From: Kribbella sp. VKM Ac-2569 | GTDB lineage: Bacteria; Actinomycetota; Actinomycetes; Propionibacteriales; Kribbellaceae | Reading direction: 5' to 3' | Assembly (NCBI RefSeq): GCF_004216905.1 | Contig: NZ_SGXJ01000003.1 | Coordinates: forward strand, 1,116,001-1,180,000 | Length of the DNA: 64,000 bases | The notes under the pieces: generated by a model | What the model was told of the DNA's origin: nothing | Seen by the model: only the letters and a program-made list of their open reading frames with translations | Database searches by the model: none | Shown: positions 50,663 through 59,744 of the stretch, one piece after another | Layout: the number at the start of each line of letters is the position of its first letter | How positions within the stretch are numbered: the first letter of the stretch is position 1 | Translations under genes and position numbers: made by a program

Positions 50663-51402
50663 CAGTTGGCCCCGTTGCGTGCGACGTCCGGCTTGGTGCC
50701 GGGCGCCAGCTTCACCAGCACCAGGGTCTTGGCCGCGGCCGCTGCCGCAACCGTGGTGATGTCGTCGGCGGGGATCAGGATCGTCACGTTGAGAGAGCTG
50801 TTCGCGCTCGTCTTGCTGTCGGTGATCGCACCGGCCGTGGAGGTCACCTCGGCAGCACTGACCAACGGCACCGCGGCGCCCTCCGCGTTGGCGGACGGCA
50901 CGCGGATGACCTTGACGATGTCGCCGACGAGAAGCCCGTCCGACGGCGCGCGTCCGGCCTCCAGGCTGACACCGACCAGGGCGCCGCCGGCCGGGATCGG
51001 CTGCTCGCCCTCCTGGGTCAGGTTCTCCGGCGTGACGAACTGGTCCTTGTACATCCAGGTCTTCGTGTAGCGGCCGATGTACTTCTCCGCTTCCGACCAC
51101 GGAATCAGGCCACCGGTGGCACCGGCCAGGTCGCCCCGGGAGAGGTCCTTCGCTTCGAGCTTGCTGCCCGGTGGCAGCGCGTCGACCGAGATCGCCACGA
51201 AGTCGGAGCGGTTGCCGCTGTTCAGCGCGATCAGCGCCGATCCGGCGGCGCCGAGCAGGATCAGGATGACCGCGAGCGCGGCCAGGGCAGGACGGCGTTC
51301 CCGGCCGCTCGGGAGGCGGGTCGAACCGCCACCCGTCGATCGGCCCGCTGCCCGGGCGCCTTGGGAAGAGTTACGCGTGGAGGACGAGAGACTCACCCGC
51401 AT
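50662..51402 (-). CDS. CpaB/RcpC-like SAF-domain pilus protein
   Basis: 246-residue anchored protein. The N-terminal tail is Ser/Arg/Gly-rich, followed by one membrane helix ALAALAVILILLGAAGSALIAL. A SAF domain at about residues 75-190 begins VDALPPGSKLEAKDLSRGD and includes IPAGGALVGVSLEAG. In Gram-negatives this protein sits at the outer-membrane channel; here it probably lies at the wall. The start ATG at 51402 follows an AT-rich tract. TGATG coupling connects it with the CpaE-like gene. Confidence 0.87.
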   Translation of the reverse strand: MRVSLSSSTRNSSQGARAAGRSTGGGSTRLPSGRERRPALAALAVILILLGAAGSALIALNSGNRSDFVAISVDALPPGSKLEAKDLSRGDLAGATGGLIPWSEAEKYIGRYTKTWMYKDQFVTPENLTQEGEQPIPAGGALVGVSLEAGRAPSDGLLVGDIVKVIRVPSANAEGAAVPLVSAAEVTSTAGAITDSKTSANSSLNVTILIPADDITTVAAAAAAKTLVLVKLAPGTKPDVARNGAN

Positions 51403-51448
51403 ACCGTAATGGCAGCGAGGTGCCATCCGTGCCAGCAGGCCACTCCCG

Positions 51449-51910
51449 TTACCGCGCCGCGACCCGCTCCAGCTCGGCAGGCTTGAGCAGCTGGTTGAAC
51501 GCTCCCGGTCCGCCGTACAACTGGTCTAGATAGGCATACATCGCGCGCAGGCACAGGCCGATCTGCCGCTGCCAGTCGGGCTGTCCCTCCAGCCAGATCA
51601 CGAGATCCCGGCCTTCGACCAGCGTGACGGCGGCGTTGACCGGCTGAACGAGCCGTTCCGACCGCGGGTCAGGCTCGACCTCCGGGCCCCGCATCTCCTG
51701 GACCGCGGCGGCCAGCGCTGCCTGCTCGGCGCCGGTGTAGAAGTAGTCGAATCCGTGCTTGCCGTGCAGCAGGTCGAGGTACTCGCAGAGGGCGAGGAAC
51801 AGTTCGATGCCGTCGTACTCCCGGCCGTCCCCGGCGTGGTGCCGCAACTGGGCGACTGTGCTGCGCGCCTGGGGGATGTTCCACTCGGAGTCACCGAACT
51901 TCTCCCACAT
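51449..51910 (-). CDS. 153-residue unknown protein heading the Tad operon
   Basis: No family recognised. It is largely helical and soluble: IELFLALCEYLDLLHGKHGF, FYTGAEQAALAAAVQEM and a C-terminal helical run with GLCLRAMYAYLDQLYGGPGAF. It lies 46 bases upstream of the cpaB-like gene on the same strand, so it is probably the first gene of the Tad transcript. It is divergent from the giant 2366-residue gene across a 146-base region. Aromatic-rich helices are reminiscent of small immunity or chaperone proteins, but there is no direct evidence. Confidence 0.75.
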   Translation of the reverse strand: MWEKFGDSEWNIPQARSTVAQLRHHAGDGREYDGIELFLALCEYLDLLHGKHGFDYFYTGAEQAALAAAVQEMRGPEVEPDPRSERLVQPVNAAVTLVEGRDLVIWLEGQPDWQRQIGLCLRAMYAYLDQLYGGPGAFNQLLKPAELERVAAR

Positions 51911-51968
51911 GGACTTGATCCTAGGTGCGCCGCTGGGCGTAAATCGTTAACGGTTCGGGTGAATCGAG

Positions 51969-52000
51969 TTGCTGGCAAGTAACCGATTGTTTGCTAAATT
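51969..52000 (+). promoter_or_regulatory. Possible promoter of the giant gene
   Basis: TTGCTG (51969-51974) and the AT-rich TGCTAAATT (51992-52000) resemble a -35 and a -10 with a spacing of about 18-20 bases. This is the most AT-rich part of the divergent region between the Tad cluster and the giant gene. A CGTTAACG palindrome at 51945-51952 lies further upstream. Confidence 0.35.
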
Positions 52001-52040
52001 CCGGACCAGAGGGTCCGGGTGACAACTGGTGATCACCCGG
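52001..52040 (+). promoter_or_regulatory. Two overlapping leader hairpins before the giant gene
   Basis: CCGGACC-AGAG-GGTCCGG (52001-52018) is a perfect stem-loop. CCGGGTGA (52015-52022) also pairs with TCACCCGG (52033-52040) across ten bases. The two stems share four bases, so they cannot both form. They lie just ahead of the GGAGG ribosome site and could act as an attenuator-like switch, or either could be a protein-binding dyad in DNA. Confidence 0.45.
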
Positions 52041-52056
52041 GCACTTAACGGGAGGG

Positions 52057-55000
52057 GTGATTCGGCTGACTACACCGACGTTGTCCGCCACTGATCCGAC
52101 GGCTCGCGCTCGCTGGGCGGTCGGAAACGCGCTCGGGATCCTGCACCCCTCGGCGGTGCCACTGCGGGACGGCCGGGTCCGGCTGACCACGCCCGACGAC
52201 ATGCTCGCCGCGCGCGTGATGCGCGCGATCGAGGAGCTGCTCGACCGCCGGGCGGCCGACCGCGCCGGCGACGACCGGCTGCTGGCGGAGGCCGTCAGCG
52301 TGATCGGCACCGAAGTGGCCCGCGCCCGCGGTGAGCTGCCCGCGCGCGGTGCGGTCGACGCCCTCGACCGGTACCTCCGGGTGCCGGGGCTGGATCAGTC
52401 CCGTCGTACCGAGGCCGACGCGATGCTCCGGGTCGCCCTCAGCGGCGCGGCGCCGGACGACCCCGAGGCTGCTGCCCGCCTCAGCCGGCTCACAACCCCG
52501 CAGAACGCCGTCGCGACCTCGGCGCTCGTATCGGCCTCCGCCGCGATCAACCGCGACGCGGAGCTCCTCGGCTTGGGTACGCCGCCTGCACCGCGGCGCG
52601 CCGGACGCCACCGCGCACAGGTCGGCACCAGGCACCGCAGAGCGGAAGGACGCCGGGTCTGGACCTCGCAGATCCGCGGCACCGGGCTGACGGTCGGCTC
52701 GCGTCCGAGCTCGCAGGGGCAGCTGACCGACCTGCACGCGCTGAACCTGCTCGCCGCGATGGATCGCCAGGCGCTCGACGCCGCGGTGACCGACCGTCCG
52801 GCTGTCGACCCCGACGCGCGTCAGGCCCTCCTGCAGATGACGGGCTCCGCCGTACCGCAGCAGTTCCGGGTCGAGATCGGCGACACCACCCTGGGCGCGC
52901 TGGGGCAGGGCATCATCCGTGCCGGTACGGCGAACGAACCGCACGTACTGCGGATTCCGCCCGGACTCAGTGACGAACAGGTCCGCTACGTCTGGACGCA
53001 CCAGCTGACGCTGATGTCGCAGGAGATCGCCGCCGCGGAGGCCGGCCGGCTCCGCGGTGTCCTCGGCAAGCTGAAGTCCGTCTTCGGCCATGAGCGCCGC
53101 GACCGCCGGCTGCACGCGGACCACGCCGCGTTCCAGAGCCTGCTCGTGGACTGGCACGAGGCGCGGGCCGAGACGCTCGCGAACGGGCATCCGAGCGGGC
53201 CGCGCAGCGTCCCCGAGCTCGAGCGCGACCTGGAAGGCCTGGCCCGGACCATCCGCCGGCACGGCGGTTCCGAGCCCGCGCTCCCCTGGACCGCCGGAGC
53301 AGTCGCAACCCCCGAGGCAACGGCAGCAGGCCGGGCCGCCGCGCGCGCCGAGGCCGAGGCGAAGCCTGCCCGGAACACGCCCGCTCACCTGCGCGTTCAG
53401 GTCGTCACCCAGATCGAGACGCTCCGAGCCGCGGTCGAGGACCTCGACAGCAAGGCGTCGAACAAGCGGAACAGCTCCCGGGACGCATCCAAAGAGGCCA
53501 GGAAGTCCGACAAAGACGCCGGCGCCGAGGACCGGCAACGCGACCGCGGCGCTCCCGAGCGGGCCCGAAAGCTGCGCGTCGCGGCCCAGACCGCGCGGAA
53601 CAAGGCCGGCCGGCACACCGAGATCGCCGGCGCCTACGAGCAGGCCGCCGCCGACGCGCGGCAGGCCCTGGCCGGCTACCAGACGCTCCTCACGGAGATC
53701 GACGCCGACGGCTCGCAGAGCGGGATCGCCGATCTGGCCGCTGCCGCCAAGCAGCAGGTGGCGGTGTACGAACGCAGCCTCGGCCAGGCGATGCCGGCCA
53801 AGGAACTGCTGGGGACCGGGGTACCGGAAGGCGATCAGCTCGAGCTGCCGGTCGCCGACATCAACCGGGTCCTGGCCGCGAACAAGTTCAGCGAACAGCT
53901 GTCGAACCGCGGGCCGCTTCCGGATCCCGCCGCGCAGTACCGGCGGCTGATGTCCCGCGACGGCATGGTGTTCAGCGTCGGCGAGGACGCCGACACGGCC
54001 GTCTCCTCGCTGCGCCAGGTGCGGCTGCGGCTGATCCCGGACGACCTCACCGAGCGCGACGACATCGACTTCACGATGGCCGAGCAGATGTCGGGTTCGC
54101 TCGGCGAGGGCGGCACGAGCGTCGGCACGACCGACACCCACTCGACGAACGTCAACATCGGCGTGAACATCGGCGCGTTCCTGGCGCTCGCCGCACCCGG
54201 TACGCCGGTCCACGCCGCCGCGCAGCTCGTCTCGCCGAAGGTCGAGGTGGCCCGCGGCCGCTCGCTCGCCGAGAACAGCGGGGCCACGGCCCACCACCAG
54301 TCCGGTTGGGTCGACGACAACCGCGGCGAGTCGATCCTCTACGAGTGGTCCGGCAAGTGGCAGATCGAGGTCCGGGCGTCCCCCACCGAGCCCTGGTCGG
54401 CGGTCGAGACGGTCGACGCCGGCCGCCAGCAGACGTGGGTCTCCAGCGCGTACACGGTGAAGCCGCCGGCCGAGACCGTTTCGCTGGCAGAGATCGGCCA
54501 CGGGCAGGAAGTCACCGGTGAGTTCCCGCGGCACGCGGTCACCAGCATCACCGGACTGCACGACGTCACCGATCGCCTGGTCCGGAAGGCACAGCAGAAG
54601 TACGACGACCTGGATCGGGTCTCGTACAACCACATCGCCGGCATGATGATCAACGACTCGCACCGCCTGCTGCGCGAGTTCAGTCAGCCTGGTGGTGTCA
54701 CCCGGCGGATCCCCACCGGCGGCGAGACGGAGTACGACCTGACCTGGGAGGTCGAGCCGATCTGGGCCGACGCCCAACTCGTCGGTGAGTCCAGCTCGGA
54801 GATGTGGCAGGAAGAGGTCCTCGTCGACTTCGCCGGCGTCAACGCGAGCCAGACCTACACGGCGTCGGTCACCGGCACAGGGTCGGTCTCGTTCCCGGGC
54901 AAGCCCTCCGACCTGAGCCCGGTGCCCGCTGCGGCCGCGCTCAACAACGTCGGCGGTTCCGGCGTGAACGTGTCGCCGAACGCGTCGGCCGGACGCAACG

Positions 55001-58000
55001 TGTCCCGGTCGGGCGGCCAGAGCCTCAGCATGACCACGATCACCCCTGCCGTGCACCGCAACCAAGGCCCGACGCAGGGCGTGCTCGTCGGTCTCAGGGT
55101 GCGCGCCACGCTGCGCAAGGTCGGGGACCCCAAGGCCGCACCGATCGTCGAGACCGGCGAGTGCCGCGCGCTGCTGCGGGCCGCGGAGAACGACCTGCTG
55201 CGCGCGGGTGGCCGCGCGGACAAGGACGCCGTGCTGCGGGAAGACGACGGCACCATCAAGGTGGACAAGAACGGGCACGTGCTGCTGCGCGGCGACGCCG
55301 TGCCGTCGACCGTGCCGCAGAAACTGCCGCCGTGGATGGGTCGCGGCGAGAACCAGTTGCGCGGCGTCGGCAAGGCACTGCCGCAGAACCTCAAGGGCGC
55401 CGAACAAGCACAGCGTCAGGCGCTGGAGCAGCTGGCCAAGATGGGCCTGGTCGCGCGGCCCGGGGAGCCGGCCACCGCCCAGCAGGAGGCCAACCGCGAG
55501 CGGATCGAGCAGCAGATCAGCGCGCCGCGGATCGAGGCCGGCATCAACCAGGCCTGTCAGGGCGGCCTGGTCGTGATGCTCGAGGACACCGGCTTCGCCG
55601 GCACGCCGCGCTGGCGGCCGTTCCGGCTGTCGGTCACGCAGGACTACGACGAGGCGACCAAGGAGTTCAAGACCACCGGCGCCGGGACGAGCACGAACGA
55701 GAACGTCGTACTCCTCGGCATCAGCTCCGCGGCCACCGGCCGTACGTCGAGCCGGTCCCGCGGGGTGCCGCTGTCCGCCGGGGTCGGCGGCTCCAACCCG
55801 CCGCCGGAAGGTGTCCGCGGCTGGATGGGCAAGATCGGCTTGAAGTTCAGCCGGAACGCGCTCGGCCGCACCTTCAGCTATACCGCGGGACGGCGCGTCA
55901 ACAACGTCACCCTGAGCGAAAGCACCGAACCGCTCGACCGGCTCAAGCAGGACGTCCGGATCACGTTCGCCGAGATGACTGACCGCGGCGACGCCAAGCC
56001 GATCGCCAACGTCCGGGGCAGTATGGAGGTCGCGTACGACAGCTCGATGACCCGTGCCGACGCCCCGGTGTACGAGAAGAACCCGAAGGCGCCGCACCAC
56101 CTGGCCGTCGAGCAGGCGTTCCCGGTCGCGGTGGACGCCGGCTACATCGACGCCGATGGACGCCGGCATGATCCAGCCGACGAACTGTCCGCGGCGATCC
56201 CCGCGATCCGGTCCGACTCCACTGCTCTGCCCGCACTGCACGAGGCCCTGTCGCCGACCAGCCTGGTCGCGAACCGCGAGTGGATGAACGGCAGGTACCG
56301 GCTGCCGTTCCTGGTGGTCCGTGCTCCCGGCAGCCCGGCTCATGCGCTCGCTGACGGGACGATCCTGCCGCAGGAGTACGAGATCGTGATCCGCGGCGAG
56401 GCGGTCAGCCTGACCCACGTCGCGATGAGCCAGGAGAACTCCGTCGACATCAACTTCACGATGACCGACGTCGGCTCCACGTCGGGTACGTCGGCGTCCG
56501 GCGGCGTCAGCGGGGAGGCCGGTGGCGGCCTGGTCGAGGCCGACGGCTCCGCCCGCTCCGGCAACCTGTCGGTCGGACGCATCGGCGGCCGGTCGCAGTC
56601 CACCACGACCAGCGAGACGTCCGGCGACGAGCGACTGCTGGTCAACCCGGGCACGCACCACGAGTTCATCGAGCGCCACAAGATGACCGCGGACATCATG
56701 CACAACGGTCAGGTGATCAAGTCCGTCCCGTTGCCGGACGCCCTGGCCCAGAAGGCGATGGCCGAGCGGCGCGCGCTGGATCTGTACGCCTCCGGCAAGC
56801 TCGATCTACCGCTCTGGGTGGCGTCCGACGCCGCCGAGCGGTACCTGAACGACAGGCTGCCGATCAGTCACCGCGTCGCGGCCGGCTTCCTGCGTCGGTA
56901 CCAGCGGGAGAAGGCCGGCGTGACCACCGGCCTGGCCGCCGAGCACACGGTCGAGAGTCTGACGGCGAAGCTGCGGGCGAACAGCAGGGCACCCCGTGCG
57001 CAGGCCTCGAATGCCACCACGGAGTTCGACACGACGGCCGATCAGGTCGAGGAGATGGCTGCGCAGCACCGCGTCATGAGCACTTCCGAGGCGTACGACG
57101 AGAGCCAGGGAGCTGCCAAGATCGAGTCGCTCACCGTCGAAGGCACCACGCACCGGGTCGACCTGCGGACCCTGGTGGAGCCGCAGGTCGACGAACTCGC
57201 TCCCGGGCTGCGGGACGCCAGCCGCCTGCTCCAGGGCGCCCTGGACGTCGACCTGAAGCCAGGGAACTTCCACGGCCACCTCGAGGACATGCTCGGCGCG
57301 GACGGCTTCGAGGTTCCCATCGAGGTGCCGATCCAGGGACAGGAACGGCCCGACGTCCTGTTCGTCCAGGTGCACGCCCGGTACGAGGGCGAGCGCACCA
57401 TCGAAGGCGTCCCGACCACACCCGAAGGCGAACCCGACATCCCGAAGGAGGAGGCCGGCAGCGTCGACCAGAACTACGACTACGAGCAACTCGACCGGTC
57501 GGCCGCCCACACCGTGACCGTCTCCGCCGGGGTCGAGGGCAAGACCCCCACCGCTCTCGGCGATGGCTCCGGCGGGGTCGCCACGGACCAGACCACGTCC
57601 CACACGGGCGGCGACGGCGTGCAGAACGCCGCGATCGACCGGTTGGGCCATTTCGACCCGGTCAAGACGCATCAGAAGATCGTGTTCACAACCCAGGTCG
57701 TCAGGGTCCGGAATGCCGGCGCGGCCGCGATGGCCAGCGCCCGCTGGAAGCTCGGCCGGATCGACCCGGCCGACGTCACCAGCGTGTCCGAACCTCGGGA
57801 GCTCCGGGCGGACATCGTCCAGTGGATCCCCCGCGGCGACCTGACGGACGGCCCCCGGATCGAGCCACAGCCGGAGCTGGAGGAACGCGCCGAGCACCGC
57901 CCGATCCGGCTCCCGGAAGGCGCCGTCCCGATCCGGGCGGCGCTGCACGCGAAGGGCGCCGCCCGGCGCAACGAACTGGCCGAGAAACTGACCGCCCATC

Positions 58001-59157
58001 TCGAGCAGCCCGGCGTCCTCGGCCGGCGAGGTACGGCGGAGTACCGGCATCTGATCAGGTCGAACCTCAAGCCGAGCGCGCTGAAGGCCAAGGCCGGCCG
58101 GCTGCTCGGCGAAGGCATCGCGCTGCAGCCGATGGCAAAGCCGGGCAACGGGCGGACGATGGTGAGCGTCCAGATCAACGCGACCGCGCTCGGCTGGGAG
58201 CTGCACGGACCGTCGCTCGAGGGTCAGGCAGGCCGGGTCTGGCGCCGGCAGGAGGTGTACCGCTCGTCCAGCAGCAGCAACCGGCTGACCCCGGTCACCG
58301 CGTCCGGCGGCGTCGACGGCGGGTTCGTCTCGGTCGGCGGCTCGATCGGCGAACAGGTCAAGGAGCAGTCGTCGGATGCCAACGGCACCCGGCTCGAGAC
58401 CAGCCGGTTCCTCGAGGGTCAGATGGTCACGGTCCGGATCCCGGTGGTGTACGACGCCACGGTCCGGACGACCACCGACAACGGCCACGGCGAGCCGGTC
58501 GTGAAGAAGTCCACCAACCTGCCGGACCTGGCGCGCGGCGAGATGTTCGTCCGGATGCTCCGGCACCAGTACCTCGAGGGACTCCGGCAGATGGAGACCG
58601 GCGCGTCCCTCGACGCCGTCCTGGCGAACGCGCGGCTGCAGGCGGTCCCGGAGGAGCTCGGGCCGCCGGACATCACGGCGACCGAGTACGGGAAGGGCAA
58701 GTCGGGCGCGGTCTTCCAGCCGTACCGGCCGCTGCTGAACGCCCTCGATCGCGCGAAGGCCGAGCGCAAGCCCATCGTGCTGCTGGTTCAGGAGGCCGAC
58801 GGCACCGAGCGGAAGTATCAGGCGCTGCCGAACGGAACCATGCTCGGCGACCGCGACGGCGGTTTCGCCTCCGCGTTCGCGACCCTGCACCCGAATCTGG
58901 CGCTGATGGCCGAGGGCCGGGTCGACCTCCGGGAGCTCTACAACACGTCGTCACCGGACGGCAGCTTCAGCGCGAAGGTGGCCGGCGCACTGGAGAAGGC
59001 CAACGTGCCGCGGGACGTGCTCAAGGCACTCGACTACACGACGGCCGCGCGGACGCTGCCGCATGCGTCGAACCAAGGCGCGCGTACGTCGCCGGGAGGC
59101 GCTGCCGGACGGACGATTGCACAAACCGGCCACGGGCCGTCGCTGTCCGGGCCGTGA
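52057..59157 (+). CDS. Giant 2366-residue protein: helical head plus six beta-rich repeat units
   Basis: Largest gene of the window. No signal peptide, membrane helix or known enzyme motif is visible. Residues 1-465 are helical (VRYVWTHQLTLMSQEIAAAE); 465-560 is a charged coiled-coil-like stretch (SSRDASKEARKSDKDAGAED). From about residue 602 I read six divergent units starting near 602, 859, 1149, 1393, 1723 and 1995. Each has a short helix, a beta segment, then a Gly/Ser/Thr-rich strand pair (for example SRGVPLSAGVGG, TASGGVDGGFVSVGGSI) closing with a V-x-V-x-V strand. The last 170 residues are helical and end in a Gly/Pro-rich tail. The GTG start is only one base from GGAGG, so a start slightly downstream is possible. 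Similar strand patterns occur in large actinobacterial polymorphic-toxin proteins, but no toxin domain is seen. Function unknown. Confidence 0.85.
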   Translation: MIRLTTPTLSATDPTARARWAVGNALGILHPSAVPLRDGRVRLTTPDDMLAARVMRAIEELLDRRAADRAGDDRLLAEAVSVIGTEVARARGELPARGAVDALDRYLRVPGLDQSRRTEADAMLRVALSGAAPDDPEAAARLSRLTTPQNAVATSALVSASAAINRDAELLGLGTPPAPRRAGRHRAQVGTRHRRAEGRRVWTSQIRGTGLTVGSRPSSQGQLTDLHALNLLAAMDRQALDAAVTDRPAVDPDARQALLQMTGSAVPQQFRVEIGDTTLGALGQGIIRAGTANEPHVLRIPPGLSDEQVRYVWTHQLTLMSQEIAAAEAGRLRGVLGKLKSVFGHERRDRRLHADHAAFQSLLVDWHEARAETLANGHPSGPRSVPELERDLEGLARTIRRHGGSEPALPWTAGAVATPEATAAGRAAARAEAEAKPARNTPAHLRVQVVTQIETLRAAVEDLDSKASNKRNSSRDASKEARKSDKDAGAEDRQRDRGAPERARKLRVAAQTARNKAGRHTEIAGAYEQAAADARQALAGYQTLLTEIDADGSQSGIADLAAAAKQQVAVYERSLGQAMPAKELLGTGVPEGDQLELPVADINRVLAANKFSEQLSNRGPLPDPAAQYRRLMSRDGMVFSVGEDADTAVSSLRQVRLRLIPDDLTERDDIDFTMAEQMSGSLGEGGTSVGTTDTHSTNVNIGVNIGAFLALAAPGTPVHAAAQLVSPKVEVARGRSLAENSGATAHHQSGWVDDNRGESILYEWSGKWQIEVRASPTEPWSAVETVDAGRQQTWVSSAYTVKPPAETVSLAEIGHGQEVTGEFPRHAVTSITGLHDVTDRLVRKAQQKYDDLDRVSYNHIAGMMINDSHRLLREFSQPGGVTRRIPTGGETEYDLTWEVEPIWADAQLVGESSSEMWQEEVLVDFAGVNASQTYTASVTGTGSVSFPGKPSDLSPVPAAAALNNVGGSGVNVSPNASAGRNVSRSGGQSLSMTTITPAVHRNQGPTQGVLVGLRVRATLRKVGDPKAAPIVETGECRALLRAAENDLLRAGGRADKDAVLREDDGTIKVDKNGHVLLRGDAVPSTVPQKLPPWMGRGENQLRGVGKALPQNLKGAEQAQRQALEQLAKMGLVARPGEPATAQQEANRERIEQQISAPRIEAGINQACQGGLVVMLEDTGFAGTPRWRPFRLSVTQDYDEATKEFKTTGAGTSTNENVVLLGISSAATGRTSSRSRGVPLSAGVGGSNPPPEGVRGWMGKIGLKFSRNALGRTFSYTAGRRVNNVTLSESTEPLDRLKQDVRITFAEMTDRGDAKPIANVRGSMEVAYDSSMTRADAPVYEKNPKAPHHLAVEQAFPVAVDAGYIDADGRRHDPADELSAAIPAIRSDSTALPALHEALSPTSLVANREWMNGRYRLPFLVVRAPGSPAHALADGTILPQEYEIVIRGEAVSLTHVAMSQENSVDINFTMTDVGSTSGTSASGGVSGEAGGGLVEADGSARSGNLSVGRIGGRSQSTTTSETSGDERLLVNPGTHHEFIERHKMTADIMHNGQVIKSVPLPDALAQKAMAERRALDLYASGKLDLPLWVASDAAERYLNDRLPISHRVAAGFLRRYQREKAGVTTGLAAEHTVESLTAKLRANSRAPRAQASNATTEFDTTADQVEEMAAQHRVMSTSEAYDESQGAAKIESLTVEGTTHRVDLRTLVEPQVDELAPGLRDASRLLQGALDVDLKPGNFHGHLEDMLGADGFEVPIEVPIQGQERPDVLFVQVHARYEGERTIEGVPTTPEGEPDIPKEEAGSVDQNYDYEQLDRSAAHTVTVSAGVEGKTPTALGDGSGGVATDQTTSHTGGDGVQNAAIDRLGHFDPVKTHQKIVFTTQVVRVRNAGAAAMASARWKLGRIDPADVTSVSEPRELRADIVQWIPRGDLTDGPRIEPQPELEERAEHRPIRLPEGAVPIRAALHAKGAARRNELAEKLTAHLEQPGVLGRRGTAEYRHLIRSNLKPSALKAKAGRLLGEGIALQPMAKPGNGRTMVSVQINATALGWELHGPSLEGQAGRVWRRQEVYRSSSSSNRLTPVTASGGVDGGFVSVGGSIGEQVKEQSSDANGTRLETSRFLEGQMVTVRIPVVYDATVRTTTDNGHGEPVVKKSTNLPDLARGEMFVRMLRHQYLEGLRQMETGASLDAVLANARLQAVPEELGPPDITATEYGKGKSGAVFQPYRPLLNALDRAKAERKPIVLLVQEADGTERKYQALPNGTMLGDRDGGFASAFATLHPNLALMAEGRVDLRELYNTSSPDGSFSAKVAGALEKANVPRDVLKALDYTTAARTLPHASNQGARTSPGGAAGRTIAQTGHGPSLSGP

Positions 59158-59201
59158 GCCGATCATGGATACTCCAGAACCTGGTGGACGAGAGGGGCTT
59201 C

Positions 59202-59741
59202 ATGGCATTCGCGGTGGCGCGCACCTGGGACGAGGCGCAGCTGTACCTCGAGCTGCATCCGTGCCCGGACTGCGGGTCGGTCGACGCGCAGTGGGAACAG
59301 GCACTGGTCCAAGTCGAGGGTGACCTGGCGTCCAGCTATGCCGCGATCTGTCCGGGGTGTTCCGCCGAACGCGAGTACCTGTTCGGGTTGCCGGCGCACG
59401 AGACGCCGCCGCGCGGCTGGCCGACGTTCGGAGGTCCGGAGCCGTCCGAGATCCTCGACGCCGGCCAGTGGCTGGACGTCGCCGACACCGCCGCGGCAGC
59501 CGTTCCCACGGATCCTGTCGAGGCCGGTAGGGTGCTGGCCATCGCGCAGGCCGCAGTGGTCGAGGTGATCAAGTTCGTCCCGGCCGGCGCGGACGCCGTA
59601 CCCGAGGACGAGTTCTGGACACCACAGGGACGGGCGGTGCGTGCCGCGGAGCCGGGGCGCTTCCGGCTGGACCGGCTACTGGTGACCCGGGACGCGTACG
59701 CCGAGCTGGGTAGAGAGATCAGCCAGACAGGAGCGAGATAA
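59202..59741 (+). CDS. 179-residue zinc-ribbon protein downstream of the giant gene
   Basis: Unknown family. Two knuckles, CPDC (Cys21, Cys24) and CPGC (Cys50, Cys53), form a zinc ribbon, followed by a helical C-terminal half (LAIAQAAVVEVIKFV) and VPEDEFWTPQG at residue 133. The start at ATG 59202 is preferred because GAGAGGGG lies just before it; an in-frame GTG at 59154 overlaps the giant gene's stop (GTGA) and would add 16 residues. It is clearly paralogous to the next gene. As a small soluble protein after a giant repeat protein it might be a chaperone, immunity or regulatory partner; this is inference. Confidence 0.78.
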   Translation: MAFAVARTWDEAQLYLELHPCPDCGSVDAQWEQALVQVEGDLASSYAAICPGCSAEREYLFGLPAHETPPRGWPTFGGPEPSEILDAGQWLDVADTAAAAVPTDPVEAGRVLAIAQAAVVEVIKFVPAGADAVPEDEFWTPQGRAVRAAEPGRFRLDRLLVTRDAYAELGREISQTGAR

Positions 59742-59744
59742 CCG

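Noticed and set aside
52045..56703. A 1552-codon open frame on the minus strand opposite the giant gene
   Set aside because: Its translation is rich in Arg, Gly, Val and Ala with no domain, as expected for the antisense of a high-GC gene. The plus-strand frame has a ribosome site, consistent secondary-structure pattern and runs the full 7.1 kb.
58900..59157. C-terminal toxin domain at the end of the giant protein
   Set aside because: The last residues are helical and then Gly/Pro-rich; no nuclease, deaminase, ADP-ribosyltransferase or protease motif could be found, so calling it a polymorphic toxin would be unsupported.
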